Shown piece by piece: positions 38,473-47,105 of a stretch of 64,000 nucleotides of DNA. Location: positions 248,001-312,000 of the forward strand of contig NZ_JAPDHZ010000004.1 of assembly GCF_029525555.1 (NCBI RefSeq), read 5' to 3'. The first letter of the stretch is position 1, and the number at the start of each line of letters is the position of its first letter. Origin of the DNA: Cohnella ginsengisoli (GTDB taxonomy: Bacteria > Bacillota > Bacilli > Paenibacillales > Paenibacillaceae). The position numbers and the translations under genes were made by a program. Under the pieces are notes generated by a model that was not told the origin of the DNA, searched no databases, and saw nothing but the letters and a program-made list of their open reading frames with translations.

Positions 38473-39304
38473 GTGAGTTTATTCGATCTTCCTGAAGGTC
38501 AATGGGAAACTTGGACAGAAGAACAATGCGTGGAAGCCTTATTCAAAGCGCGTTGGCCCGATGGTTTCCGTTGCCCAAGATGTTCGTGCGCGCATTACTC
38601 GGTCATAAATTCACGCAAGTATCCACTGTATGTTTGTTCATCTTGCCGACATCAAACTTCCGTTACCGCAGGCACTGTATTTCATGGGACGCGGACGCCG
38701 CTCCGAATGTGGTTTAGGGCCATGATTTGGCTCGTCGAGGAAGCCACTTCAGTCGAACTGTCCGATATATTGGGGGGTTACGTACAAGACGGCTTGGCTC
38801 ATCGGTCACAAGCTTCGAGATGCATTGACTCAAGAAGCGAACGAGCAATATTTGTCCGGCTTAGTCGCGGTTACCGGCGGAATCTATGGATGGAGGAGGG
38901 CCTCCAGCAGCCTGATCATGGAGCCGATGGATCAGCCGGTAGCTATTGGCGGGACAATGGAGGGAGACAAGGAAATCCGCGAGATTAAAATGGAACATCT
39001 GAATAAGCGTGAGGCAGGGAACTCCCGTTTAATAAGCCGCATTGCGCAGATGGCGTTTTCGGACTTTCACGTATCGGAGCAGGTAAAGGCAGTTAGATCC
39101 TTTCCTTACTTTGGCATGAATAAGCTGGCGCCTTTGTCGGCTGCATTGATGCATACGCTGCGATGGTTAGATCATACGCTTCAAGGCATCGGGCCTAAGC
39201 ATTTGCAGGCTTATTTAAATCATCAATCTTTCGTATTTAATATTGCAAAAAAAGGACTCGAAAGTTGTGCCCTACTTGCTTCGTTTATGTGCGACAAGCG
39301 ATAG
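38473..39304 (+). CDS. IS1595-like transposase-derived protein (frame break at 38772-38777)
   Basis: N-terminus with a zinc ribbon (CPRCSCAHYSVIN...YVCSSC), the TVFHGTRTPLRMWFRAMIWL segment and a helix-turn-helix like IS1595/ISXO2 transposases. GTG at 38473 is the likely start. A G6 run (38772-38777) breaks the frame; G5 restores SDILGVTYKTAWLIGHKLRDAL and gives about 276 residues. Where the family should show the first catalytic Asp (VEIDEAYxGG) it reads SGLVAVTGGIYG, and no clear DDE set follows. It may be a decayed or domesticated transposase. Repeats bracket the gene. Confidence 0.7.
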
Positions 39305-39382
39305 GATAACGTACCGCAAGCTTACTAGGCAAGTTAGTTAGTCAGTTCCCGTTAATTGTATATACTCAGAGCTCGCTTTTAT

Positions 39383-39400
39383 TGAGCAAAGGGGATAAGG
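39383..39400 (+). repeat. Inverted copy of the 20-bp repeat
   Basis: TGAGCAAAGGGGATAAGG, matching the reverse complement of the array at 38214-38389. Confidence 0.85.
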
Positions 39401-39518
39401 CAGATTCATGAATCACGACCACCTCGCATTACCTCATCTAAAATCAATTGCTCCAGATTCACTTTTCTAAACGCTAACCCTTTCTTTCAATTCTCGCATT
39501 AATTGAGGACCGATCCAT

Positions 39519-39620
39519 ATGAGAAAAAAAGCGATATCGGGTAGCTTAATGACATATTACGCCAAAGTGAGCGAACGGGATAAGGCCGTAAACGCGCCGG
39601 GAACCTTGTTGTACCGCTGA
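39519..39620 (+). CDS. Possible 33-residue peptide containing the repeat
   Basis: ATG at 39519 with GAGGA about 8 bases upstream opens a 33-residue frame beginning MRKKAISGSLMTYYAKV and then SERDKAVN from the repeat, ending TLLYR. Basic and without a signal peptide. It may be chance or a real microprotein; unknown function. Confidence 0.3.
   Translation: MRKKAISGSLMTYYAKVSERDKAVNAPGTLLYR
39568..39586 (+). repeat. Inverted copy of the 20-bp repeat
   Basis: TGAGCGAACGGGATAAGGC, again opposite in orientation to the array at 38214-38389. Confidence 0.85.
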
Positions 39621-39675
39621 CGTGGGATGATTTTACAGCACCGAAAGAGCCAGTTTGCTAATAACGCAGCCCGAT

Positions 39676-39747
39676 TTTGCTCGACAAAAAAAACAGCCGA
39701 ACCTGCGGCGCATTTAGACAGACACCTCGCAGGCGCCATCTTATACT
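39676..39747 (+). promoter_or_regulatory. Predicted Spo0A-controlled spoIIG promoter
   Basis: TTAGAC (39714-39719) and TATACT (39742-39747) are 22 bp apart, the unusual spacing of the Bacillus subtilis spoIIG promoter, which needs Spo0A-P. A minus-strand TTGTCGAG, one mismatch from the 0A box, lies near 39679-39686, about 30 bp upstream. Confidence 0.5.
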
Positions 39748-39814
39748 GAGAGCAATCCATTTCGTCCTCGGGACAAACGTTAGTGATGGGTTTGCATGGA
39801 AGGGTGTGGCGCGG

Positions 39815-40788
39815 TTGACGGTTTATGTGGACTTGGTGTTTTTGTCCAATCTGACGATCGACGCGTCCATTCTGATGACGACGGCGAAGGTGAGGCATCT
39901 TCGACCTCGCCGAAGGCGTGTCGCGCTGTCTGCCAGCGTCGGGGCGGCATATGCGGCCGCCATGTTCGTGACGTCCGTACCTTATCTGTATTCGTTCGGC
40001 GCCAAACTCATGATTTCCGCTTTTATGGTTTATCTGACGTTCGGCTACGGTGGGCCTCTTAGGTTCGCAAGGACGATAGGCTCGTTCTACCTGGTGAACT
40101 TTGCGACGCTCGGCGCGGTGATCGGCATCTCATCGCTGGCCAAATGGTCCGGGTCGCCTTGGAGAGGAATCGCCTTTACGGACGATGGGGGGAATGGTAC
40201 TGTCGTTTGACGTACAGGCCGTCATGCTTGCCTTGACCTTGAGCGTGGCGATCTGGTTGTACAGAAGCGAGGCGGCGAGCAGGGAAAGCAGGAAACGGTT
40301 GGAGGCACTCGTCGTCGACGTGAGTATTCGTATCGGGGATCGGGAGTGGTCGTGCAGAGGGCTCGTCGATACGGGCAACCGTCTCTATGACCCGCTTACT
40401 CGCATTCCGGTCATGATCCTGGAGGCGTCCCTTTGGCGCGACGAGTTGCCGAACGGCTGGGCAGACCGTTTGCGATCCGAATCCGCGGACCGGCTTATCG
40501 GCGAACTGGAGGAAGCCGAGGGCGGCATGTCCTCCTTCAGGGACCGGTATCGCCTCGTTCCCTACAGGGCTGCCGGTGGGAACTCGAAGTTGATGCTGGC
40601 CGTCAAGCCGGACAGCGTCACGATCACGGATCCTGCCGGAAAAGAAGCGCCTTGCATCCAACGCCGGGTCCTGGTCGGACTCGATGGGGGGATCGTTGTC
40701 CTCGGAGGGGGCTTATCGTGCGATTGTCCATTCCGATCTGACGCTCGCGAGCCCCGAGGTGCCGGCATCATCGACCCAGACCGCTTAA
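39815..40788 (+). CDS. spoIIGA: Sigma-E processing peptidase SpoIIGA (two frame breaks)
   Basis: Membrane aspartic protease that activates pro-sigma-E. Five N-terminal membrane helices from VYVDLVFLSN, then a soluble domain with the catalytic Asp in LVDTGNRLYDP. TTG at 39815 is preferred (GGAAGGG 10 bases upstream; family-like start); GTG 39806 is possible. Breaks: G6 40187-40192 (G5 restores DDGGMVLSFDVQ) and G6 40686-40691 (G5 restores LDGGSLSSEGAYRAIVHSD). Ends 15 bases before sigE, its substrate. Confidence 0.9.
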
Positions 40789-40803
40789 CAGGAGGTTGTG
40801 CAA

Positions 40804-41526
40804 GTGCCCGTTAAATTGAAATTGATGTATCAGCTGACGTACTATCGCCTGTTGTTCTGGCTGGGCTGGAAAAGCGAAGAAGTGTATTATATCGGCGGCA
40901 GCGAAGCGCTCCCGCCTCCCCTGACGCGGGAGGAGGAGGAGTACCTGCTCGAGCGTCTCCCGTCCGGCGACGCAGCGATCCGCGCGATGCTGATCGAACG
41001 CAATCTTCGGTTGGTCGTCTACATCGCCCGCAAGTTCGAGAACACCGGCATCCATATCGAGGATCTCGTCTCGATCGGGGCGATCGGACTGATCAAGGCG
41101 GTCAACACGTTCGATCCGGAAAAGAAAATCAAGCTCGCCACCTATGCCTCGCGGTGCATCGAAAATGAAATTTTGATGTACCTGCGCCGCAACAGCAAGA
41201 CCAGGACCGAGGTGTCCTTCGACGAGCCGCTTAATATCGACTGGGACGGCAACGAGCTGTTATTGTCCGACGTGCTCGGTACCGAGAACGATACGATCTA
41301 TCGCAATATCGAGGAGCAGGTCGATCGCAAGCTGCTGCATAAAGCGCTCGACAAGCTGGCCGATCGCGAACGCACGATCATGGAGCTGCGGTTCGGCTTG
41401 GCCGACGGCGAAGAAAAGACGCAAAAAGACGTTGCCGATCTGCTCGGCATTTCGCAATCTTACATTTCCCGTTTAGAAAAAAGAATCATTAAGCGGCTCC
41501 GCAAGGAGTTCAACAAGATGGTATGA
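40804..41526 (+). CDS. sigE: RNA polymerase sporulation sigma factor SigE precursor
   Basis: Mother-cell sigma factor made as inactive pro-protein. 240 residues; a hydrophobic, membrane-binding pro-region (YRLLFWLGW) precedes KSEEVYYIGGSEALPPPL, where SpoIIGA cuts. Core regions FENTGIHIEDLVSIGAIGLI and QKDVADLLGISQSYISRLEK are nearly identical to Bacillus. GTG at 40804 has AGGAGG 8 bases upstream; GTG at 40798 is only 2 bases away from that site. Confidence 0.96.
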   Translation: MPVKLKLMYQLTYYRLLFWLGWKSEEVYYIGGSEALPPPLTREEEEYLLERLPSGDAAIRAMLIERNLRLVVYIARKFENTGIHIEDLVSIGAIGLIKAVNTFDPEKKIKLATYASRCIENEILMYLRRNSKTRTEVSFDEPLNIDWDGNELLLSDVLGTENDTIYRNIEEQVDRKLLHKALDKLADRERTIMELRFGLADGEEKTQKDVADLLGISQSYISRLEKRIIKRLRKEFNKMV

Positions 41527-41613
41527 TCGGCTGCCAACCGACCGGGCTTCGGAATAAAAAAGCCCATCCCAGGAGATACTTTACAGTAATGCTGCTCCCG
41601 GGAGGGAAACAAC

Positions 41614-42396
41614 TTGACCCGCAACAAAGTGGAGATTTGTGGAGTGGACACCTCAAAGCTGCCCGTCCTCACCAATGCCGAAATGAGGGAACTGTTCCTA
41701 GCTCTGCAAACCCGCGGTGAACTCGAAGCCCGGGAAAAACTCGTCAACGGCAACCTGCGCCTCGTGCTCAGCGTGATTCAGCGGTTCAACAACCGCGGCG
41801 AATACGTGGACGATCTGTTCCAGGTCGGCTGCATCGGCCTGATGAAAGCCATCGACAACTTCGATTTAGGTCAAAACGTCCGTTTTTCCACCTACGCCGT
41901 GCCTATGATCATCGGCGAGATACGCAGATACTTGAGGGACAACAATCCGATCCGCGTGTCCCGAAGCCTGCGCGATATTGCCTACAAAGCCTTGCAGGTC
42001 CGGGATCAATTGACGAACCGTCATTCCCGCGAACCGACGATTTTGGAAATATCGCAAGTGCTCGGCGTTCCAAAGGAAGATATCGTATTTGCCTTAGACG
42101 CCATTCAGGACCCCGTATCGCTCTTCGAACCGATCTATCACGACGGGGGCGACCCGATCTACGTGATGGATCAGATCAGCGACGAACGGAACAAGGACAT
42201 TCAATGGATCGAGGAGATCGCGCTCAGGGAAGCGATGCGCAAGCTGAACGACCGGGAGAAAATGATCTTGTCCATGCGATTCTTCGAAGGCAAGACGCAA
42301 ATGGAAGTGGCCGATGAGATCGGCATCTCGCAGGCGCAGGTGTCCCGGCTTGAAAAGTCGGCGATCCAGCAAATGCAAAAGCACGTAAAGACTTGA
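41614..42396 (+). CDS. sigG: RNA polymerase sporulation sigma factor SigG
   Basis: Late forespore sigma factor. 260 residues beginning TRNKVEICGVDTSKLPVL, with QRFNNRGEYVDDLFQVGCIG in region 2, IIGEIRRYLRDNNPIRVSRS, and QMEVADEIGISQAQVSRLEK in region 4. TTG start at 41614 follows GGGAGGG. The order spoIIGA-sigE-sigG is the classical one, allowing early read-through plus later forespore expression. Confidence 0.96.
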   Translation: MTRNKVEICGVDTSKLPVLTNAEMRELFLALQTRGELEAREKLVNGNLRLVLSVIQRFNNRGEYVDDLFQVGCIGLMKAIDNFDLGQNVRFSTYAVPMIIGEIRRYLRDNNPIRVSRSLRDIAYKALQVRDQLTNRHSREPTILEISQVLGVPKEDIVFALDAIQDPVSLFEPIYHDGGDPIYVMDQISDERNKDIQWIEEIALREAMRKLNDREKMILSMRFFEGKTQMEVADEIGISQAQVSRLEKSAIQQMQKHVKT

Positions 42397-42420
42397 TGGT
42401 AAGCCCTAAGCAGCTTGCGG

Positions 42421-42445
42421 GACCGGAGGCGACTCCGGTCTTTTT
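42421..42445 (+). terminator. Terminator after sigG
   Basis: GACCGGAG / CTCCGGTC with a 4-base loop and T5 tract. Confidence 0.88.
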
Positions 42446-42583
42446 GACGTTTACTCCAGCGTCTCTCGGCGCATATCCCGCCGGTCAACATTTTCGGGCA
42501 TGGCTCATATATTGAATTATGGGCGGTTGACCGGGTCCAGCGATTTGATTCGTCCCGGGCCGCGGAAAGCGGGGAGCGCCGGC

Positions 42584-42859
42584 ATGAAAATATCGGATTT
42601 TCAGGCGAAGGACGTTATTAATATCGTGGACGGCAAAAAGTTAGGCCACGTAGCCGATCTGGAGCTGGATCTCAGGCAAGGCCGCATCGACGCGATCGTG
42701 GTACCGGTGGGCGGACGCGTGCTCGGTATTTTCGGCGGCGGAGAAGACGTCGTCATTCCTTGGCGCAGCATCGTCAAGATCGGAACCGACGTCGTGCTGG
42801 TCCGGCTGGAGGAGGCGAGGCCGTACAAGAGCCTCGAGGCGGAAAACGGCGGGCGCTGA
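42584..42859 (+). CDS. ylmC: YlmC/YmxH family PRC-barrel sporulation protein
   Basis: 91-residue PRC-barrel protein: MKISDFQAKDVINI, DGKKLGHVADLELD, and VVIPWRSIVKIG. Start at ATG 42584 fits the family length; the longer frame from 42500 has no support. The family follows sigG in Bacilli and is expressed during sporulation; the molecular function is unknown. Confidence 0.88.
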   Translation: MKISDFQAKDVINIVDGKKLGHVADLELDLRQGRIDAIVVPVGGRVLGIFGGGEDVVIPWRSIVKIGTDVVLVRLEEARPYKSLEAENGGR

Positions 42860-42927
42860 CAGAGATCGCCTACGGAGATCGCCTAGGCGGCGTCCCTATG
42901 TTAAACTTGGTGCGGAGGTGGAGCAAT

Positions 42928-43767
42928 ATGGAACCATTCGCAAATACAATCGAATCAACGAACGCCGGGCGTCGCGTCCCCGGATTGTTGCCTCTCGCGC
43001 CCTGGTCGCGATTCGAGGGTTTGACCGCCGGGTTCTCTACGCGCTTGGGCGGGCGCAGCCTGCCCCCGAGAGACGGCTTGAACACGGCGCTCCATGTGGG
43101 CGACGACGAGCATGCGGTCATCGCCAACCGCCTCGCGATCGCTGAAGCGCTGGGATGGCCGTTCGAGGCATGGACGTGCGCCGAGCAAGTGCATGGCAGC
43201 AGCGTCGTTCGGATTACGAGCGCTGAGCGGGGCCTGGGGAGACTGTCGCGCGATAGCGCGATTCAAGATGCGGATGCGCTGATTACGGACGAGCCCGACG
43301 TTTTGCTGGCGATGTACTTCGCGGATTGCGTGCCTATATATTTTTACGATCCGGAGCATGGAGCCTTAGGTCTCGCTCATGCGGGCTGGAAGGGAACGGT
43401 CGCCGACGTCGCCGCCGCGACGATTCGCGCCATGACGGACGCCTTCGGCACGAAGCCGTCGGAATTGTACGCGGCGATCGGTCCGTCGATCGGCGCCTGC
43501 TGCTATGAAGTGGACGATATCGTCATGAACCGCGTACGAGGGATCGTGCACGATGACGAAAGATTCCATGTTCCGTCTTCCGAAGGCAAATCTCGGCTAA
43601 ACTTGAAAGAAATCAACAAGCATCTTATGATTAAAGCAGGAATATTGCCGAGCCGCATCGAAATGTCTGGGTGGTGCACCAGCTGCAGCACGGATTTGTT
43701 TTTCTCCCACCGCAAGGAACGGGGACAAACCGGGCGAATGATGAGCTGGCTGGGTAAGAAGAAATAG
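42928..43767 (+). CDS. pgeF: Peptidoglycan editing factor PgeF (YlmD, laccase-domain)
   Basis: Multicopper-oxidase-like laccase-domain enzyme (YfiH/YlmD); the E. coli relative removes misincorporated Ser from peptidoglycan precursors, and purine nucleoside activities are also reported. 279 residues. Metal ligands lie in CAEQVHGSSV, ADCVPIYFYD, LAHAGWKGTV and GPSIGACCYEV. ATG at 42928 has GGAGGT 8 bases upstream. Part of the ylm block. Confidence 0.9.
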   Translation: MEPFANTIESTNAGRRVPGLLPLAPWSRFEGLTAGFSTRLGGRSLPPRDGLNTALHVGDDEHAVIANRLAIAEALGWPFEAWTCAEQVHGSSVVRITSAERGLGRLSRDSAIQDADALITDEPDVLLAMYFADCVPIYFYDPEHGALGLAHAGWKGTVADVAAATIRAMTDAFGTKPSELYAAIGPSIGACCYEVDDIVMNRVRGIVHDDERFHVPSSEGKSRLNLKEINKHLMIKAGILPSRIEMSGWCTSCSTDLFFSHRKERGQTGRMMSWLGKKK

Positions 43768-43781
43768 AGGTGGATGCCGCG

Positions 43782-44477
43782 ATGACGTTGGAGCAGCGGC
43801 TTAAGGACGTAGAGCGTCGCATTGCGCAAGCCTGCGAGAGAAGCGGCCGGAATCCCGGGAGCGTGAATGTCGTCGCCGTGACGAAGTACGTGTCCGCGGG
43901 CACGGCCAAGCGGACGGTCGAGGCCGGAATGCGGCATATCGGCGAAAATCGCTGGCCCGCGGCGGAAGAGAAGTGGCGACTGCTCGAAGGACAGGCCGTT
44001 TTTCACTACATCGGCTCGCTTCAGAGCAGGAAGGTCAGGGACGTCGTCGGCAAATTCGACTATATTCATTCCCTCGACCGCTTGTCGCTCGCCGAGGAGA
44101 TACATAAGCGTGCCGAAGCGCTAGGTATCCGGGTGCCTTGCTTTCTGCAGGTGAACGTATCCGGCGAAGATTCCAAGCACGGTCTTGCGCCGGAAGTCGT
44201 TCCTGCGCTCGTCGCCTCGCTCGGCAAGCTGTCCGGCATTCGGCCGGTCGGGCTCATGACGATGGCGCCGCTCGCAGACGATGCCGAGGAGACGAGGCCC
44301 GTATTCGCCGGCTTGCGCAAGCTGATGGACGAGCTCAATGGCTTGTCTTTGCTGGACGAGCCGATGACGGAACTGTCGATGGGCATGTCCGGCGACTTTG
44401 AAGTCGCGATCGAAGAAGGCGCCACTTGGGTGCGCCTGGGCAGCGTCCTAGTCGGACACGAAGAGAACGACGGATAA
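43782..44477 (+). CDS. ylmE: PLP homeostasis protein YlmE (YggS family)
   Basis: PLP-binding alanine-racemase-like barrel without a second domain; maintains pyridoxal phosphate and amino-acid pools. 231 residues with the PLP lysine in VAVTKYV, then HIGENR, HYIGSLQSRKV, and LSMGMSGDFEVAIEEGATWV. ATG at 43782 has AGAGGTGG 8 bases upstream; GTG at 43770 overlaps it. Confidence 0.92.
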   Translation: MTLEQRLKDVERRIAQACERSGRNPGSVNVVAVTKYVSAGTAKRTVEAGMRHIGENRWPAAEEKWRLLEGQAVFHYIGSLQSRKVRDVVGKFDYIHSLDRLSLAEEIHKRAEALGIRVPCFLQVNVSGEDSKHGLAPEVVPALVASLGKLSGIRPVGLMTMAPLADDAEETRPVFAGLRKLMDELNGLSLLDEPMTELSMGMSGDFEVAIEEGATWVRLGSVLVGHEENDG

Positions 44478-44490
44478 CGGAGGGATCATG

Positions 44491-44949
44491 ATGGGCGTGG
44501 TTAACAAGTTCTTGAACTATCTCGGCCTTCAGGACGAACAAGAACAGGACCGGGAGCGGGAAGAACCGATGGGATACGAGGATGAGCCGGAAGTTGAAAC
44601 TTCGGCCTTCGAGCCGCGTAAACCTACGGGGAAGAATAATATCGTGAGCATCCATTCCCAGAAAAACGTTCGGGTCATTTTGACGGAGCCGCGGACGTAC
44701 GACAACGAAGCGCAGGAAATCGCGGATCATTTGAAGTCCAGACGATCCGTCGTCGTGAACCTGCAGCGGGTGCGCAGAGACCAGGCGATCCGGATGGTGG
44801 ATTTCCTGAGCGGTACGGTCTACGCGCTCGGCGGACACATTTCCAAGCTCGGTCCGAATATTTTCTTGTGCACGCCGGACTCGGTCGAAATCACGGGGAC
44901 GATCTCGGAGCTTCTCGCGGAGGATGCCGATTACACTAAAATGAGGTGA
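44491..44949 (+). CDS. sepF: Cell division protein SepF
   Basis: FtsZ-binding and membrane-binding division protein. N-terminal amphipathic helix (MGVVNKFLNYLGL) anchors it, a Glu-rich linker follows, and the C-terminal domain carries VILTEPRTYDNEAQEIADHL and FLSGTVYALGGHISKLG. Two adjacent ATGs; 44491 is 6 bases after GGAGGG. 152 residues. Confidence 0.94.
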   Translation: MGVVNKFLNYLGLQDEQEQDREREEPMGYEDEPEVETSAFEPRKPTGKNNIVSIHSQKNVRVILTEPRTYDNEAQEIADHLKSRRSVVVNLQRVRRDQAIRMVDFLSGTVYALGGHISKLGPNIFLCTPDSVEITGTISELLAEDADYTKMR

Positions 44950-44957
44950 CAGCAGCA

Positions 44958-45252
44958 TTGACGGCTTTGGATCGGGTCATTGATTACCTGTATAGTTTGC
45001 AGCTCATTTACAGCTGGCTTATCCTAATCTACGTGCTGATGTCTTGGCTGCCTAACGTCAGGCAGAGCTACATCGGGGGAGCTGCTAGGCAAGATCGTAG
45101 AGCCTTATCTGAAGCCTTTTCGCAAAATTATACCTCCAATCGGCGGCGTTCTGGACATTTCGCCGATCGTCGCTTGGTATGCGCTGAAATTTTTGGTGAG
45201 AGGCCTTGAAGAGGTCATTCGTTTTCTCGCCGGCCTGGTCGGCGTGTCCTAA
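44958..45252 (+). CDS. ylmG: YggT family membrane protein YlmG (frame break at 45075-45079)
   Basis: About 97 residues with two membrane helices around the YggT core. The frame breaks at G5 (45075-45079). G4 restores SYIGELLGKIVEPYLKPFRK and the conserved PPIGGVLDISPIVA, then a second helix to the stop at 45250-45252. TTG at 44958 has AGGTG about 9 bases upstream inside the sepF stop region. The family affects cell or nucleoid organisation; exact role unclear. Confidence 0.85.
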
Positions 45253-45272
45253 TCGGAAAGGATCGAACCAGC

Positions 45273-46058
45273 ATGAGCAAGAGCGACATTTACGCACACT
45301 TCCTTCCTGACGAAAAGTCCTTCGTGGACCGCGCCTGGGAGTGGGTCGAGCGGGCCGCCGAGCAGCACGAGCTCCGGCGAACCGATTTTCTCGATCCGCG
45401 CCAGGCGCATATTTTGTATGCGTTGGCGAATCGACACCCGGACGCCGCGATCCGTCTGGCGGGCGGCTATGAAGGCGCGGAGCGGGTCAGGGCGCTGATC
45501 GCGCCGGACTACCGGCCGCTCGAAGACGAGGACGCGGGCATCGCCGTGCTCGATATCGCGAGCGACGACCGCCGTCAATCCGAGCTCGACCACGGCGATT
45601 ATCTCGGCGCGCTGCTCGGTCTCGGCATCAAGCGCGAAAAGATCGGGGACATCCATGTCCGCGAGGATGGCTGCCACGTGCTGATCGCAACCGAGATCGG
45701 AGATTTTTTGCGTTCGCATCTGAAGCAAGTGCACCGGATCGAGACTTCGGCTTCCGTACTGCCGCTCGAACGGCTTATTGCCGTCCCGGTGAAGCTCGAG
45801 GAGAGCTCGATCTCCGTGGCCTCGATGCGCCTCGACGGCATCGCGAGCGACGTGCTGCGCGTCAGCCGCGCGAAGATCATGGATCCGATCCGCGCGGGGC
45901 GCTGCCGGGTCAACTTCAAAACGGTGGAGGATCCGTCCGTGCAGCTGCGCGAAGGAGACATCGTGTCGTTCAAAGGTTTCGGAAGATTCCGCGTGCTGGA
46001 GGCCCAAGGCGTCTCTAAAAGCGGACGTGTTCGTCTGCGCATAGGCAAATATGTGTAG
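45273..46058 (+). CDS. ylmH: S4-domain RNA-binding protein YlmH
   Basis: 261 residues: N-terminal YlmH-specific domain (FVDRAWEWVERA, RRTDFLDPRQ), then an S4 RNA-binding domain from SISVASMRLDGIASDVLRVSR to GRFRVLEAQG. YlmH is linked to ribosome rescue and division in Firmicutes. ATG at 45273 with GGAAAGGA upstream. Precedes divIVA. Confidence 0.92.
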   Translation: MSKSDIYAHFLPDEKSFVDRAWEWVERAAEQHELRRTDFLDPRQAHILYALANRHPDAAIRLAGGYEGAERVRALIAPDYRPLEDEDAGIAVLDIASDDRRQSELDHGDYLGALLGLGIKREKIGDIHVREDGCHVLIATEIGDFLRSHLKQVHRIETSASVLPLERLIAVPVKLEESSISVASMRLDGIASDVLRVSRAKIMDPIRAGRCRVNFKTVEDPSVQLREGDIVSFKGFGRFRVLEAQGVSKSGRVRLRIGKYV

Positions 46059-46157
46059 AATCAAGCAGGAATTCCGCGTCTCGCGTCGAATCTGCCTTAG
46101 ATAGCGATCTTGCGGTCTGTCGCGAGTCCAGTACACGATGCACGGGAGGAACGACCA

Positions 46158-46667
46158 ATGCCATTAACGCCATTGGATATTCATAACAAGGAATTCGGGC
46201 GCAGATTGCGCGGCTACGACGAAGACGAAGTGAACGAGTTCCTCGACCAGATCATCAAGGATTACGAAGCGATGATCCGCGACAACAAAGAGCTCCAGAA
46301 TCAAATCGCCGGCCTTCAGGAGCGGCTCGGCCACTTCGCGAACATCGAGGAGACGCTGAGCAAGACGATCATCGTCGCGCAAGAAGCGGCCGACGAGGTC
46401 AAGAACAATGCGAAGAAGGAAGCCCAGCTCATCGTCAAGGAAGCGGAGAAGAACGCCGACCGCATCATCAACGAATCGCTCTCCAAGTCGCGCAAGTACG
46501 CGCTCGAGGTGGAAGAGCTGAAGAAGCAGGCGGCGATCTACCGCGCGCGCTTCCGCACGCTCGTCGAAACGCAGCTCGACCTGCTCACGCAGGACGGCTG
46601 GGAGAAGCTCGAACCGCCGGAATCCCGCGCAAGGGACAACGAGCGGGTTCGCGAGATCGTCGAATAG
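46158..46667 (+). CDS. divIVA: Cell-pole/division protein DivIVA
   Basis: Coiled-coil protein that binds curved membrane and organises division sites. 169 residues: N-terminal lipid-binding domain MPLTPLDIHNKEFGRRLRG followed by YDEDEVNEFLDQI, then long coiled coils. ATG at 46158 has GGGAGG upstream; the longer frame from 46110 is not family-like. Confidence 0.95.
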   Translation: MPLTPLDIHNKEFGRRLRGYDEDEVNEFLDQIIKDYEAMIRDNKELQNQIAGLQERLGHFANIEETLSKTIIVAQEAADEVKNNAKKEAQLIVKEAEKNADRIINESLSKSRKYALEVEELKKQAAIYRARFRTLVETQLDLLTQDGWEKLEPPESRARDNERVREIVE

Positions 46668-46704
46668 TCGATATCGAACCGCAATAGGATGGGCGAACGC
46701 CGAT

Positions 46705-46733
46705 TTGACAAATCGGCGTCTTCGCCGTATAAA
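46705..46733 (+). promoter_or_regulatory. Sigma-A promoter for ileS
   Basis: TTGACA (46705-46710), 17-bp spacer, TATAAA (46728-46733); a near-consensus promoter just before the T-box leader. Confidence 0.8.
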
Positions 46734-46754
46734 TGGGTTATACGCGTTAACGTC

Positions 46755-47056
46755 GATGACGGGAACGGCGTGCGGATGAACCATCCCAGAGAGTTGGCGG
46801 CTGCTGCGAGCCAACGTTGGACGCCGCTACGCCCATCCTCCCCGAGACGCCGATCCGAACGTCCGGCGCCTGTGCCGGATCATTAAGACCGGCCGATCTT
46901 TCCCTCGTTACGGGATACCGGTCCGACCGCCTGCCTTGCGCATGCCGGCCGTCCGGCTTGAGCGCCGCTGTTGCCCTATTCGAGGGACTGCGGCTGAACA
47001 AGGGTGGTACCACGAGAGATGTCTCGTCCCTTTTTACGGGGACGGGCTTTTTTTTA
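46755..47056 (+). promoter_or_regulatory. T-box riboswitch (isoleucine) controlling ileS
   Basis: tRNA-sensing leader. AGAGAG (46788-46793) and GCTGCGAGCCAAC form Stem I elements; ATC at 46835-46837, in the context CCCATCCTCCCCGAG, is the likely isoleucine specifier. The T-box antiterminator AAGGGTGGTACCACG is near 47000-47015, followed by a terminator (CGTCCC/GGGACG then T9) ending about 47056. Uncharged tRNA-Ile should promote read-through. Confidence 0.9.
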
Positions 47057-47105
47057 TTTTCAGACCCGAATGCAACGACAACTTACGAGAAAAGGAATGA
47101 TGGTC

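Larger units (their letters stand above)
39305..39814 (+). other. Intergenic region: inverted repeat copies, small ORF, spoIIG promoter
   Basis: AT-rich. Contains two copies of the 38.2-kb repeat in opposite orientation (39383-39400, 39568-39586), a 33-codon ORF, and the predicted spoIIGA promoter at 39714-39747. Confidence 0.7.
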
